From contig JBKEEJ010000001.1 of assembly GCA_047777345.1 (NCBI GenBank), positions 248,001 to 312,000 on the forward strand: a DNA stretch of 64,000 nucleotides, in the 5' to 3' direction. Position 1 is the first letter of the stretch. Every line of letters starts with the position of its first letter. The translations under genes were made by a program, and so were the position numbers. This document shows, piece by piece, positions 1-8,593 of this stretch. The notes beneath the pieces were generated by a model. It was not told the origin of the DNA. It ran no database searches and saw only the letters and a list, made by a program, of their open reading frames with translations. Source of the DNA: Anaerocolumna sp047777345 (GTDB taxonomy: Bacteria > Bacillota > Clostridia > Lachnospirales > Lachnospiraceae).

Positions 1-755
1 GCATAAAGGGAATCTGGTGTGTACCCAAGTACTCAAACCCTCAGGGCATTTCTTATTCGGATGAAACTGTTCGGCGTTTTGCTAGGTTAAAACCTGCTGC
101 AAAAGATTTTCGAATCTATTGGGATAATGCCTATAATATTCATCATTTGTATGATGACGACCAGGACAATATCCTGGAAATTCTTTCGGAATGCAGAAAA
201 TACGGAAATCCGGATATGGTTTATAAATTTACTTCAACCTCAAAAATCAGTTTTCCCGGTTCCGGTATTGCGGCCATTGCCGCTTCGGAGAACAACCTGG
301 CTGACATAAGAAAACAGCTGGCGATTCAGACCATTGGCCATGATAAGGTAAATCAGCTTCGCCATGTCCGATTTTTTAAGAATCTGGATGGTATCAAGGA
401 GCATATGAGAAAACATGCTGCCATACTAAGACCAAAATTTGAAGCCGTACTGGAACTTTTGGAAACAGAGCTTGGAGGACTGGAAATCGGAAGCTGGTAT
501 AAACCCAAAGGAGGTTATTTTATTTCTTTTGACTCTATGGAAGGTTGTGCCAAAGCAATTGTAGACAAGGCAAAAAAGGCAGGAGTGAAACTGACCCCGG
601 CCGGTGCGACTTACCCCTACGGAAAAGATCCTTTGGACAGCAATATACGTATCGCACCAAGTTATCCTTCCTTGGAAGATTTAAAGACAGCCACGGAATT
701 GTTTATTTTATGTGTAAAATTAGTCAGCATTGATAAGTTATTAGGGGAATTATAA
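1..755 (+). CDS. PLP-dependent aminotransferase, C-terminal part (5' end outside window)
   Basis: The frame is open from base 3 to the TAA at 753-755, so only the C-terminal ~250 residues are present. It begins with a GIWCVPKYSNPQG segment, typical of fold-type I aminotransferases. A YWDNAYN segment follows, carrying the Asp and Tyr that contact the cofactor. The TSTSK motif near 230-245 holds the lysine expected to form the Schiff base with pyridoxal phosphate. The C-terminal GGYF and RIAPSYP segments fit the small domain. The segments resemble the MocR-like/Asp_aminotransf group common in Clostridia; the substrate is not determinable. The CDF gene follows after 39 bp. Confidence 0.85.
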   Translation, partial: IKGIWCVPKYSNPQGISYSDETVRRFARLKPAAKDFRIYWDNAYNIHHLYDDDQDNILEILSECRKYGNPDMVYKFTSTSKISFPGSGIAAIAASENNLADIRKQLAIQTIGHDKVNQLRHVRFFKNLDGIKEHMRKHAAILRPKFEAVLELLETELGGLEIGSWYKPKGGYFISFDSMEGCAKAIVDKAKKAGVKLTPAGATYPYGKDPLDSNIRIAPSYPSLEDLKTATELFILCVKLVSIDKLLGEL

Positions 756-794
756 CGATAAGTGCGGGTATTTATGCCTGCCGGGAGGAAATGT

Positions 795-1973
795 ATGACC
801 CAGTTATTAGTAAGATTATTTGTGAAAGATTATAAAAATACGGATAAAGTCAGCGTACGTACCGCCTATGGTGTGCTGGCCAGCTTTGTGGGAATTGTTT
901 GCAATCTGATTCTTTTTGGTGTGAAAATAACCATTGGTCTAATCATAAACAGTATATCCGTTATGGCAGATGCTTTTAATAATTTATCAGATGCGGCTTC
1001 TTCCATAATCGGACTGGTAGGTGTTAAGCTTGCGGAACGTCCGGCAGACAAAGAGCATCCCTTTGGCCATGGAAGGTTTGAATATATTTCTGCCTTTGTG
1101 GTTTCTTTCCTTATTTTGGAGGTTGGATTTTCCTGTTTAAAAAGTTCCTTATCCAAAATACTTCATCCGGAAGAGGTGGGCTTTCAATGGACTCTTGTTG
1201 GAATCCTTTGCCTTTCCGTATTGATAAAGCTTTGGCTTTCTTATTTTAACAAAACTCTTGGAAAACGGATTAACTCCAATGTTATGAAGGCAACTTCTGC
1301 GGATGCTTTGGGAGATGTTTTAATTACTTCTACAACCATAGCTTCCATTATAATCGGAAAGGTTACCGGCCTTAAGGTAGATGGTTTTATGGGAGCGGTG
1401 GTATCCATTTTCGTTCTGGTTGCAGGAATTAATATTGCTAAGGAAACCCTGGAACCATTGCTTGGTGAGGCAGTGGATCGGGAAGTTTATGAAGCCATTA
1501 CCAAAAAAGTCGAAGGATACGATGGAATCGTGGGAAGTCATGATTTGATTGTCCATAACTACGGGCCATCTCACACCATGGCTACAATCCATGCGGAAGT
1601 TCCCAATAATACGGACATAGAAATTGCCCATGAAACCATAGATCGTATTGAACGGGACGTTCTTCGGGAAATGGGAATATTTCTGGTTATTCATCTGGAT
1701 CCCATTGAGACCAATGACTGCGAAGTAATAGAAAGAAAAGAGGAAGTAGTTCGTGTAATAAAAGAACTGGAACCAAAAGCTACCATACATGATTTCCGGC
1801 TGGTAAACGGAGAAACGCACATTAATCTGATTTTTGACCTGGTGGTACCCCATTCCTATTCGGAATCGGAGAAACAAAAGCTGGTGTCACAAATTGAAGA
1901 AGCCCTGCAAAAAATTGACGAACGGTATCAGGCTGTAATTACCGTGGAGAACAGTTATATAGCCGAGCAATGA
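795..1973 (+). CDS. cation diffusion facilitator (CDF) family metal efflux protein
   Basis: A 392-residue membrane protein. I chose ATG 795 because GGGAGG lies seven bases before it; an in-frame GTG at 762 has no RBS. About six transmembrane helices fill residues 15-200, followed by a cytoplasmic ferredoxin-like domain (~205-290) and a further C-terminal extension. Metal-site signatures are visible: NxxxD in helix 2 (NNLSD), HPFGHGR between helices, and DxxxD in helix 5 (DALGD). Zinc carriers usually have HxxxD in helix 2, so the N/D pattern hints at Mn or Fe, but this is inference. It exchanges a divalent metal for protons at the cytoplasmic membrane. Confidence 0.9.
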   Translation: MTQLLVRLFVKDYKNTDKVSVRTAYGVLASFVGIVCNLILFGVKITIGLIINSISVMADAFNNLSDAASSIIGLVGVKLAERPADKEHPFGHGRFEYISAFVVSFLILEVGFSCLKSSLSKILHPEEVGFQWTLVGILCLSVLIKLWLSYFNKTLGKRINSNVMKATSADALGDVLITSTTIASIIIGKVTGLKVDGFMGAVVSIFVLVAGINIAKETLEPLLGEAVDREVYEAITKKVEGYDGIVGSHDLIVHNYGPSHTMATIHAEVPNNTDIEIAHETIDRIERDVLREMGIFLVIHLDPIETNDCEVIERKEEVVRVIKELEPKATIHDFRLVNGETHINLIFDLVVPHSYSESEKQKLVSQIEEALQKIDERYQAVITVENSYIAEQ

Positions 1974-2202
1974 TAAAAAATACAGGGGTATCCGGCGGCC
2001 TATGGGGACCGTATAAGAATATTATATGCTTTATGCCATATATGAAATAAATCACCTTTTTTATTTTGTATTATATAGATAAGGCCATCCTTTTGGATAT
2101 TGTTGTGATACTTACCAATAACTACAGGTTGAAACTGGTATATGAATTATGTTAACCTAAATGCGTAACTTAATTGTAGATAGCAAATAGGAGGCATAAC
2201 GA

Positions 2203-3114
2203 ATGAAAAAATTTATCGCAACAACATCCTTAACCGTAATGTTAGTATCTTCAACATTATTTGGAGGAAATCTGAAAGCTTTCGATGTTAACAACACAGC
2301 AGTAGCTGCCGCAGCCACTGCAAAAAGCATTACAAATTGCATACCAACTGTTAGTGTCAAAAAAACAACAGCTACCACTGCAAGCCTTAGCATTGGAAAA
2401 GTAAGCGGAGCTGACAGTTATAAAATATATCGTGCAACATCCAAGAATGGCTGCTATAAATATATTGGTACCACAAAGACAAAAAGCTACAAAGATACCG
2501 GATTAAAATCGAATAAAACTTATTACTATAAAGTAAAAGCCTGTGATAAAGTAAATGGCAAAACTTTAGTCAGCAAAATATCCAAGGTGGTAAAGGCTAC
2601 TCTTGCTAAGAAAACTACCACATCTAAGACATCAACACAGAAAACGACTGCCACAACTTCTGCAAAAACTACCACAGCAAGCAAAAACACAGGAACAGCA
2701 ACAAAAACCAATACAACAAAGTCAACTGCATCAACCACAAGCAGCAGTTTTGCAAATCAGGTTCTTAAACTGGTTAATGCGGAACGTGCAAAAGAAGGTT
2801 TATCTGCCTTGACTATGTCCGCTGAACTTACTGCGCCGGCCAACAAACGTGCCCAGGAAATATCTCAGAGCTTTTCCCATACAAGACCAAATGGCACACC
2901 CTGGTCTACCGTACTGAAAGAGTATAATGTAAGTGTCAGCACATCGGGAGAAAACCTGGCATATGGTTATAATACTCCGGAAGCCGTAGTAGAAGGATGG
3001 ATGAATTCTGCGGGACACAGAGCCAACATTATGAATTCCAAATTCCATAAAATCGGCATTGGTGTTTATGATAAAAACGGAACAATTTACTGCACTCAGT
3101 TATTTTCAAACTAA
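2203..3114 (+). CDS. secreted CAP (SCP/PR-1-like) domain protein with Fn3-like module
   Basis: A 303-residue exported protein with an AGGAGG RBS nine bases before the ATG. Order of parts: signal peptide with cleavage probably near the AVAAAA stretch (~30-40); a fibronectin-III-like module (~45-130; SYKIYRAT, YYYKVKA); a low-complexity Thr/Ser/Lys linker (~131-185); and a C-terminal CAP domain (~186-303). Typical CAP sequences are present: LVNAERAKEGL, FSHTRPNG, GENLAYGY, and the HRANIMN helix with GIGVY. Bacterial CAP proteins of this type (YkwD-like) are secreted or wall-associated with largely unknown roles. The gene stands alone and ends at a strong terminator. Confidence 0.9.
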   Translation: MKKFIATTSLTVMLVSSTLFGGNLKAFDVNNTAVAAAATAKSITNCIPTVSVKKTTATTASLSIGKVSGADSYKIYRATSKNGCYKYIGTTKTKSYKDTGLKSNKTYYYKVKACDKVNGKTLVSKISKVVKATLAKKTTTSKTSTQKTTATTSAKTTTASKNTGTATKTNTTKSTASTTSSSFANQVLKLVNAERAKEGLSALTMSAELTAPANKRAQEISQSFSHTRPNGTPWSTVLKEYNVSVSTSGENLAYGYNTPEAVVEGWMNSAGHRANIMNSKFHKIGIGVYDKNGTIYCTQLFSN

Positions 3115-3189
3115 GGGAAAACATAAAACGTAAAATAGACAAAAGCTGTTAATAAAGATAGTTAAAAAGAAGAAGATACTCCATGAATT

Positions 3190-3243
3190 AAAGTCCAATC
3201 CGTATAGTAAGAGATAAAACTTATTTACGGATTGGACTTTTTC
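3190..3243. terminator. bidirectional intrinsic terminator
   Basis: A 15-bp inverted repeat (AAAGTCCAATCCGTA and its complement) encloses a 21-base loop and ends in a T run. It lies between the convergent CAP gene and the Fe-S protein gene and can serve both. Confidence 0.85.
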
Positions 3244-3256
3244 TTAACTGGATTGT

Positions 3257-3979
3257 TTACATATCCACTTTGGTGCCGTCAGTTGATATGGTAACTACCT
3301 GCCAGGGAATCATTTTTCCACTGTTAATTAAGGCAGTTTTTACCGCATTTACGATTCCGCCGCAGCAAGGAACAATCATTCGGACAATGGTAATGCTTTT
3401 AATATTATTGTTTCGAATAATTTCCGTTAATTTATCCGAATAGTCTACTTCATCCAGCTTAGGGCATCCGATTAAAGTAATTCTGCCTTTAATAAATTCG
3501 TTATGAAAATTACCGTAGGCATAAGCGGTACAATCAGCGGCTATCAGCAAATTAGCTCCGTCAAAATAGGGAGCATTGACAGGTACAAGTTGTATCTGAA
3601 TGGGCCACTGGTTTAACATAGATTGTGGCACAGTATCATTTGCATGTACCGGTTGAGCAGGGGTTTTTCTTACTATGGTTCTGGACTGGGCTCCGGGACA
3701 GCCTGTGAAAGAAGAAACCCCTTGATTTATTTCTTTTTTCTGTTTTTCCATATTCTTTTTTACTTCCTCTTCGTTATATTCCAAAGCTTCCCTTTCTACA
3801 AAAGTAATAGCATTTACCGGGCAGACGGGAAGACAATTGCCAAGTCCGTCACAGTAGTCATCCCGAAGCAGTTGGGCTTTGCCGTCTACCAAACCAATAG
3901 CGCCTTCATGACAGGCATTCACGCATAAACCGCAGCCATTGCAGGTTTCTTTATCAATTTTTATTATTTTTCTTATCAT
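3257..3979 (-). CDS. 4Fe-4S ferredoxin-type iron-sulfur protein
   Basis: A 240-residue soluble protein. The N-terminal ferredoxin domain has a complete CxxCxxCxxxC cluster motif at residues 13-23. A second, less regular cysteine set follows (CDGLGNCLPVCP, ~43-54). A charged linker (~65-85) leads to a C-terminal domain with GCPG, a GCPKLDEVDY segment and a late CCGG motif that might bind another cofactor. Proteins of this build are common electron-transfer or regulatory partners in clostridia; the partner is unknown. It is divergent from a Crp/Fnr-type regulator with an inverted repeat between them, so redox- or stress-controlled expression by that neighbour is likely (inference). Confidence 0.8.
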   Translation of the reverse strand: MIRKIIKIDKETCNGCGLCVNACHEGAIGLVDGKAQLLRDDYCDGLGNCLPVCPVNAITFVEREALEYNEEEVKKNMEKQKKEINQGVSSFTGCPGAQSRTIVRKTPAQPVHANDTVPQSMLNQWPIQIQLVPVNAPYFDGANLLIAADCTAYAYGNFHNEFIKGRITLIGCPKLDEVDYSDKLTEIIRNNNIKSITIVRMIVPCCGGIVNAVKTALINSGKMIPWQVVTISTDGTKVDM

Positions 3980-4066
3980 TTTAACTCCTACTTTATATTT
4001 ATATTTTTGATTTATCTGGTTCCATTTTTGATAGTTTAATCATACACGTAACTCCCTGTTAAATCG

Positions 4067-4080
4067 GTTGCATTTGCAAC
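4067..4080. promoter_or_regulatory. candidate operator for the adjacent Crp/Fnr regulator
   Basis: GTTGCATTTGCAAC is a perfect 14-bp inverted repeat in the divergent intergenic region. Its size and symmetry suit a Crp/Fnr-family dimer. Binding is inferred from position and symmetry only. Confidence 0.4.
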
Positions 4081-4162
4081 ATAATTAATATAAAATAAAG
4101 TAATGGCAAAAAAGATGAAAATCGAGTATAGGCTAAGTAAAGCTTTTTAGGGGGATGGTAAG

Positions 4163-4831
4163 ATGCATCAGGATATTGAAATATTAAAGCAGGTATCACT
4201 TTTTAAAGGAATTAAAGAACCTGACATTGAACAGGTTTTGGAGTGTTTGCGGGGAAATGTAAAACAATATGTTAAAAATCAGGTTATTGTACTGACGGGG
4301 AATGAAATATCTTTCTTAGGCATTATTTTGGATGGTACCGTTCAGATTATCAGGGAAGATATTATGGGAAACCGTATGATTGTGGCCAATCTTGGCAGGG
4401 GAGAAATTTTTGGAGAAACAATTGCCTGTGCTGGAATAAAGGAAAGTCCTGTCAGTGTTGTTGCGACAGAGCCTTCCAGGATCTTAATGCTGTCAATTAA
4501 CCGTATTGTGACTCCATGTAGAAATGCCTGCAATTTCCATGCCAGCCTGATAACCAATCTTCTTTCTTTATTAGCTGTGAAAAATTTATATCTGACTAAT
4601 AAAATGGAACTGCTTTCAAAGCGCACCATCCGGGAAAAGCTGCTGGCATATTTAAGCTATGAGGCACAAAAACATCATTCCAACAGTTTTAGAATTGATT
4701 TAAACCGGAATGAACTGGCAGATTATCTTTGTATTGACCGCAGTGCCATGTCCAGGGAATTAAGCCGTATGAGGGAAGAAGGCATAATCGAATATCAAAA
4801 AAATTATTTTAAAATTGTAAGCGGTGTCTGA
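4163..4831 (+). CDS. Crp/Fnr family transcriptional regulator
   Basis: A 222-residue regulator. Residues ~15-125 form a cyclic-nucleotide-binding-like beta barrel (ISFLGIILDGTVQII, GEIFGETIA). Residues ~150-220 form the Crp-type winged helix (NRNELADYLCIDRSAMSRELSRMREEGII). There is no N-terminal cysteine cluster like that of FNR, so a small molecule or a redox partner may be the signal. The family usually activates anaerobic or nitrosative-stress genes. The divergent Fe-S protein gene and the shared inverted repeat make local control likely. GGGGGATGG lies upstream of the ATG as RBS. Confidence 0.9.
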   Translation: MHQDIEILKQVSLFKGIKEPDIEQVLECLRGNVKQYVKNQVIVLTGNEISFLGIILDGTVQIIREDIMGNRMIVANLGRGEIFGETIACAGIKESPVSVVATEPSRILMLSINRIVTPCRNACNFHASLITNLLSLLAVKNLYLTNKMELLSKRTIREKLLAYLSYEAQKHHSNSFRIDLNRNELADYLCIDRSAMSRELSRMREEGIIEYQKNYFKIVSGV

Positions 4832-4844
4832 CAGCTATATAGTG

Positions 4845-5830
4845 CTATAATTTGAACTTGTCCACGATTTCCTGAAATTTGGCCGCATAGTTTTTATTTT
4901 CCTTTACCATGTCGTAGGTTTTGGCAATGAGGGAAACAATATTGGTATTTTTCTCGGCAACATCTTCCACGCCTTTGGAGGACTGACCTATCATGCTGTT
5001 AATTTCTGCTACAGAATTGGTGATTTGCTGCAAATGGGTATTTAAGGAGCCAATTCCGGTATGAATGCCATCCAGTACTTCACAAATATTTGCGATATTA
5101 GTGTGATAACTGTGACTGATTTCAGAAAAGCTAGCGTAATCCGGTAGAATCTTGTTTTCCAGAAAATCAAGGGTATGCGTAAGACAATCAATCAGATTGT
5201 TTACGGATTGATAAATCCCTTCTATCAACTTCTTTTGCCTGTTCAAGTGCCTTGTCAGTATTTTCTTTTACTTCTTCATAAATTTTTCAGGTATTTTCCA
5301 ATGCCGTGTTTGTTGTTAATATCAATTCGTTGGATTGTTTCATCAGGGTCTTGGATAAATTGTTGCACTGGGAAGCCTTTTGGCTAATGTCATTGGAATG
5401 ATTGCCAATACGTTCAATGCTGGTATAGATATGATCTGTGTTGGCAGCAGTTTCTTGCATACTGGAAGATAATTCTTCAGCTGTAGCAGGGTTATCTGAG
5501 GCATGGTCATTTACAGAGTGAGTGATATTAATTAAATTATCGGATGAACGTAATATGCTAGTAGAAGTCTCATTAATCTGAGATAGTATGGACTTTGGAA
5601 TATCACGCATTTTTACTATTGCCCTGGCCATTTCGCCGGTTTCGTCTTTCCTTACGGTAAGTTTAAGAAAGGAAGGATCTGCCGTAAAATCCAGCTCGGC
5701 TGTTTTGTTTATATGTTTTGTGATTCTTCAGATTGGCTTTGCAATGGTATCGGCAAAAAAGCAGGACAAAATACTGAGTATCTCAAGTGTAATTACCGAT
5801 GTCACAATAATATAGGCAAAATGTGGTTTA
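4845..5830 (-). pseudogene. methyl-accepting chemotaxis protein remnant
   Basis: Three pieces of a chemoreceptor are readable on the minus strand. Upstream of ~5740 is a transmembrane/HAMP-start piece ending in TIAKPI followed directly by TGA. The same frame continues to ~5287 with the HAMP remainder and a signalling helix (EELSSSMQETAANTDHIY). After a frameshift between 5287 and 5246 a further helical piece (NTHLQQITNSVAEIN) runs to 4845. The sensory N-terminal domain is missing. Stop, frameshift and truncation together show a decayed gene and not merely one sequencing error. Confidence 0.8.
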
Positions 5831-5949
5831 TTTATGTAGAAAATGTGAATAAGTGGTGATAAACAAAAATCTGGGCTGCATTTATAGTAATGAAAGGATA
5901 GACTTACTTACATTCCTCATACTATAGTTATAACAGCCCAGTAATTTTG

Positions 5950-6861
5950 TTATTTTGCCTGTTTTAAACTGGCACCAAAATAATCCTGTAATTTAACCGG
6001 GCCTTCCAATATAACCCTGTCCACGTATAAAGATCTGTCTTTTCTGGTTCTTACGGCCCATTTTACTAAAATAATCAGACCATTTTCAATTTCAAGGGCT
6101 GTAATACAGCGGGGGTGAACGCAACACCCGTCATTAAAATATAAGGATTCGTCAGCCTGAGGGAAAACCGGTCTGTGGGTATGGCCAGCAATGAGAATAT
6201 GATTTCTTTTTTTCGTCCATCCCACCAGTTTCTTTTCGATTTTGTCCTTTCTTTTATGGTTTTCTGCCGCACTGGTGGGATCTCTGACACCGATAAGTTC
6301 AATGGGACGCCATAAGTAACGGACTAAAAATCTGGATAATTTCCATAAGTTATAATTTAAGAAGTCAACCTGGTGCCCATGGGTTAAGAATATAAGATTA
6401 TTTGGATTTTTATACTGCAGAACCAATCCTTCGTGTATTTTTATGCCTGGAAATAGTGCAACCCGTTTTCTTATTCTTTCCACGTAATAGGACCTTAAAT
6501 TTTTTTGTGCAAAATCCTTATCTTTTTTTACATGGTCATGGTTTCCATACAACATATAAAATCTGCCCTCTTTGTAGAATTTGGACATAATCCAGAATGC
6601 GTCGCTGTGTATGGAAATAATTCGGTCCAATCTTCGGTTTTCCCATAGTTCGTCACCGTCTCCTAATTCAATATAGGTAAAGCCTTTCTGGTAATAAAAA
6701 TTAAGTGCCGCAAAAAACAAGTTCTGATTGTTTAAAAAATTATCCCCCCAGTTACCGTCACCTCTGTGGCAGTCACTAATTAAAACTATTTTCGAGGAAT
6801 CATCAATAGGAATTCGCTGCGCAGCATTAAATACTTTGTCAAGGCGCGATTGAGATGACAT
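5950..6861 (-). CDS. metallophosphoesterase family protein
   Basis: A 303-residue calcineurin-like phosphoesterase. The dinuclear-metal motifs appear in order: SDCHRGDG (~29-36), GDGDELWE (~66-73), GNHDH (~104-108), THGHQVD (~165) and AGHTHRP (~224-230). The arrangement resembles UDP-2,3-diacylglucosamine hydrolase-like and other cytosolic metallophosphoesterases. The substrate is unknown, and lipid A synthesis is not expected in a Firmicute. It may be co-transcribed with the DUF4474 gene ending 25 bp upstream on the same strand. Confidence 0.9.
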   Translation of the reverse strand: MSSQSRLDKVFNAAQRIPIDDSSKIVLISDCHRGDGNWGDNFLNNQNLFFAALNFYYQKGFTYIELGDGDELWENRRLDRIISIHSDAFWIMSKFYKEGRFYMLYGNHDHVKKDKDFAQKNLRSYYVERIRKRVALFPGIKIHEGLVLQYKNPNNLIFLTHGHQVDFLNYNLWKLSRFLVRYLWRPIELIGVRDPTSAAENHKRKDKIEKKLVGWTKKRNHILIAGHTHRPVFPQADESLYFNDGCCVHPRCITALEIENGLIILVKWAVRTRKDRSLYVDRVILEGPVKLQDYFGASLKQAK

Positions 6862-6886
6862 TTACCCTTAATCCCTCCCTTTATGC

Positions 6887-7999
6887 TTATGACTTATTTT
6901 CCTTCGGTAAATCAGAAGTTACCGGTTCAGTATCCTCGTTCGGTAAATTAACAATTACCGGCTCAGTATGAGCTGATTGTTCTGATAAAGGGGTCCCGTC
7001 TGATTCCTGACAGGCTTCTATCATTTCTACCTGAGGTTGTACAGCGTAAAAGATTCCATTTTTTTTGTCAATATTGCGAACGGGCTCTCTGATATTTAAA
7101 AATTGCCGGATTATATCGTAGTTTTTAAACAGTTCCTTTGTATTTCCAATATTAATAATTTTGTGATAAAGTTTGGGGGCGGAATAGCGAACATAATTTA
7201 ATCTTTCAATTGTGTTTTTGTAAGCTCTTGTTGCAATATTATATGCTTCACAGTTTCTCTTGTTGTTGGCCTGCATATAATTTTCAATAAAGGGAGTCCT
7301 GGTGGAGGGTTGTTTATAATGAGGCTTATCGTAAGTAAGTGTGACACTGTTGCCCCGTACGGTAAAATCGCTGAAGGAATAACCGGCCTTGGTAAGACCT
7401 CCGATAAAAGCATCCAGCATTTCTTCGTCTTTTAAAGTAATTTCATAATCAACAGTAAGTTCCGATGGCCATGAGAATTCTCCCAGCCGAAAACCTGTTA
7501 ACCACCAGTGAAGTTCTTTCCGGTGAAACAATTCTTTGCCATTTTTCTTAAGAACAAAGGCTAAGGGTAAATAGTCTTTTTCCTCCGCGCAGAAGTAAAA
7601 GGTGCCGTTAAAAAAGCCCGGTATATTTAAGTTGGGCCCGGTGGTATTATATATGCCAATTTCGCAGCCGGTAGTCATTCCATATTGTCCTTTCCAGAAT
7701 TCAATGAGCCATTTTTTACCTCCGTATTTAAAATAGATGGGTTCGCAGTCAATAATCATACTTAAGGCGGCAGCCCCCTCATCATATGCCTGGCAATATC
7801 CGACTTCGCTTTGCCATCCCCGCATAATGGAGTAGAAATAATCCTGATCCGGATAATAGGCAAATCCAAAAGGCTTTAAATCATTGTTCAGGCTTTCCAA
7901 ATCAAGGGGAATTAGGGGATGATTGGGGATTTTACCGGTAAATGCCGCAGTGACGTTTAAGGCACTTAACGCAGTATCTGTTTCACTATATTTCAGCAT
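6887..7999 (-). CDS. DUF4474 domain-containing protein
   Basis: A 370-residue protein of unknown function. The central part (~30-215) has features I associate with the clostridial DUF4474 family: PFGFAYYPDQDYFYSIMRGWQ, a GGKKWLIEFWKGQYG strand pair, TGCEIGIY and a WWLTGFRLGEFSWPSEL segment. No transmembrane helix or signal peptide is visible. The C-terminal ~40 residues contain an imperfect duplicated block (EPVIVNLPNEDTEP / VTSDLPKEN). The metallophosphoesterase gene follows closely. No function is assigned. Confidence 0.75.
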   Translation of the reverse strand: MLKYSETDTALSALNVTAAFTGKIPNHPLIPLDLESLNNDLKPFGFAYYPDQDYFYSIMRGWQSEVGYCQAYDEGAAALSMIIDCEPIYFKYGGKKWLIEFWKGQYGMTTGCEIGIYNTTGPNLNIPGFFNGTFYFCAEEKDYLPLAFVLKKNGKELFHRKELHWWLTGFRLGEFSWPSELTVDYEITLKDEEMLDAFIGGLTKAGYSFSDFTVRGNSVTLTYDKPHYKQPSTRTPFIENYMQANNKRNCEAYNIATRAYKNTIERLNYVRYSAPKLYHKIINIGNTKELFKNYDIIRQFLNIREPVRNIDKKNGIFYAVQPQVEMIEACQESDGTPLSEQSAHTEPVIVNLPNEDTEPVTSDLPKENKS

Positions 8000-8269
8000 A
8001 ATATTACTCCTTTCATATTGACTTATAATATAATATTCGAAAGGAAGGTGCTGTGTTAAAGAATAGGGTAGGTATTTGAAATAAATTGATGAAAATTAGC
8101 TTAAGGGCTCGTAAAATTGCAGACAGTAAAATCGAAAGGCGAATTGTGCAGATATGAATGAAAAACAGAGAAATATATAAGTAAAACCAGAGAATTATAA
8201 GATAAAACACGAAAAGAATAAGTAAAAACAGAAAAGTATAAGATAACGGCTAAAATACGGATAAAAATA
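8000..8269. other. AT-rich intergenic region
   Basis: No credible gene. It contains the 21-bp tandem repeats listed separately and the promoter side of the DUF4474 gene. Short minus-strand reading frames here are low-complexity products of the repeats. Confidence 0.6.
8162..8245. repeat. four tandem 21-bp repeats with phased A-tracts
   Basis: Four degenerate copies begin at 8162, 8183, 8204 and 8225, each with AAAAC near the start followed by an AAT/ATAAG block. The exact 21-bp spacing is two helical turns, so the A-tracts are in phase and the segment is probably bent. Confidence 0.7.
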
Positions 8270-8332
8270 CCGGACTGCTCCATTTAAAATCAAAGCAGGA
8301 AACTTGAGTTGATTTTAAATGGAGCAGTCCGG
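8270..8332 (-). terminator. terminator of the sodium-pump genes
   Basis: A perfect 24-bp inverted repeat (8270-8293 and 8309-8332) encloses a 15-base loop. Read on the minus strand it is followed by TATTTTTAT, so it terminates the minus-strand oadB/oadG-like unit. Confidence 0.85.
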
Positions 8333-8362
8333 TTTAACACGAAATTACTATGGATTAATTAC

Positions 8363-8518
8363 TTACTCTTTATCCGAAGACTTTTCTGGGAACTTTCTTT
8401 CCAGCCGTTGAATAAACATTACAAGTAGTGTGATAAGCAGGATTACTACAAATATACCCAACATTCCCTTCCACATAATACCAAGGGAAACAATAAACTT
8501 AGCTAAATTATCAGACAT
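8363..8518 (-). CDS. small OadG-like membrane subunit
   Basis: A 51-residue protein with AAAGGAG seven bases before the ATG. One transmembrane helix spans roughly residues 18-38 (GMLGIFVVILLITLLVMF), followed by a charged tail (RLERKFPEKSSDKE). Size, topology and position just downstream of the decarboxylase beta subunit fit the gamma subunit that anchors sodium-pumping decarboxylases. Sequence conservation in this family is weak, so the assignment rests mainly on context. Confidence 0.65.
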   Translation of the reverse strand: MSDNLAKFIVSLGIMWKGMLGIFVVILLITLLVMFIQRLERKFPEKSSDKE

Positions 8519-8593
8519 ATGATTACTCCTTTCCGGGTGGTTGGCTAAAATAAATGTAAGTTTAAAAATTTATGCTTTATATGGATTCAGGCA

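Noticed and set aside
1974..2202. Possible riboswitch or RNA gene between the CDF and CAP genes
   Set aside because: GC-rich words near 1985-2010 do not build a recognisable aptamer, and no terminator lies at a suitable distance.
5588..5815. Plus-strand 75-codon frame in the chemoreceptor region
   Set aside because: It is antisense to the readable HAMP/signalling remnants of the minus-strand chemoreceptor.
8013..8283. Two hydrophobic minus-strand frames (65 and 60 codons)
   Set aside because: Low-complexity products of the 21-bp A-rich repeats; no RBS.
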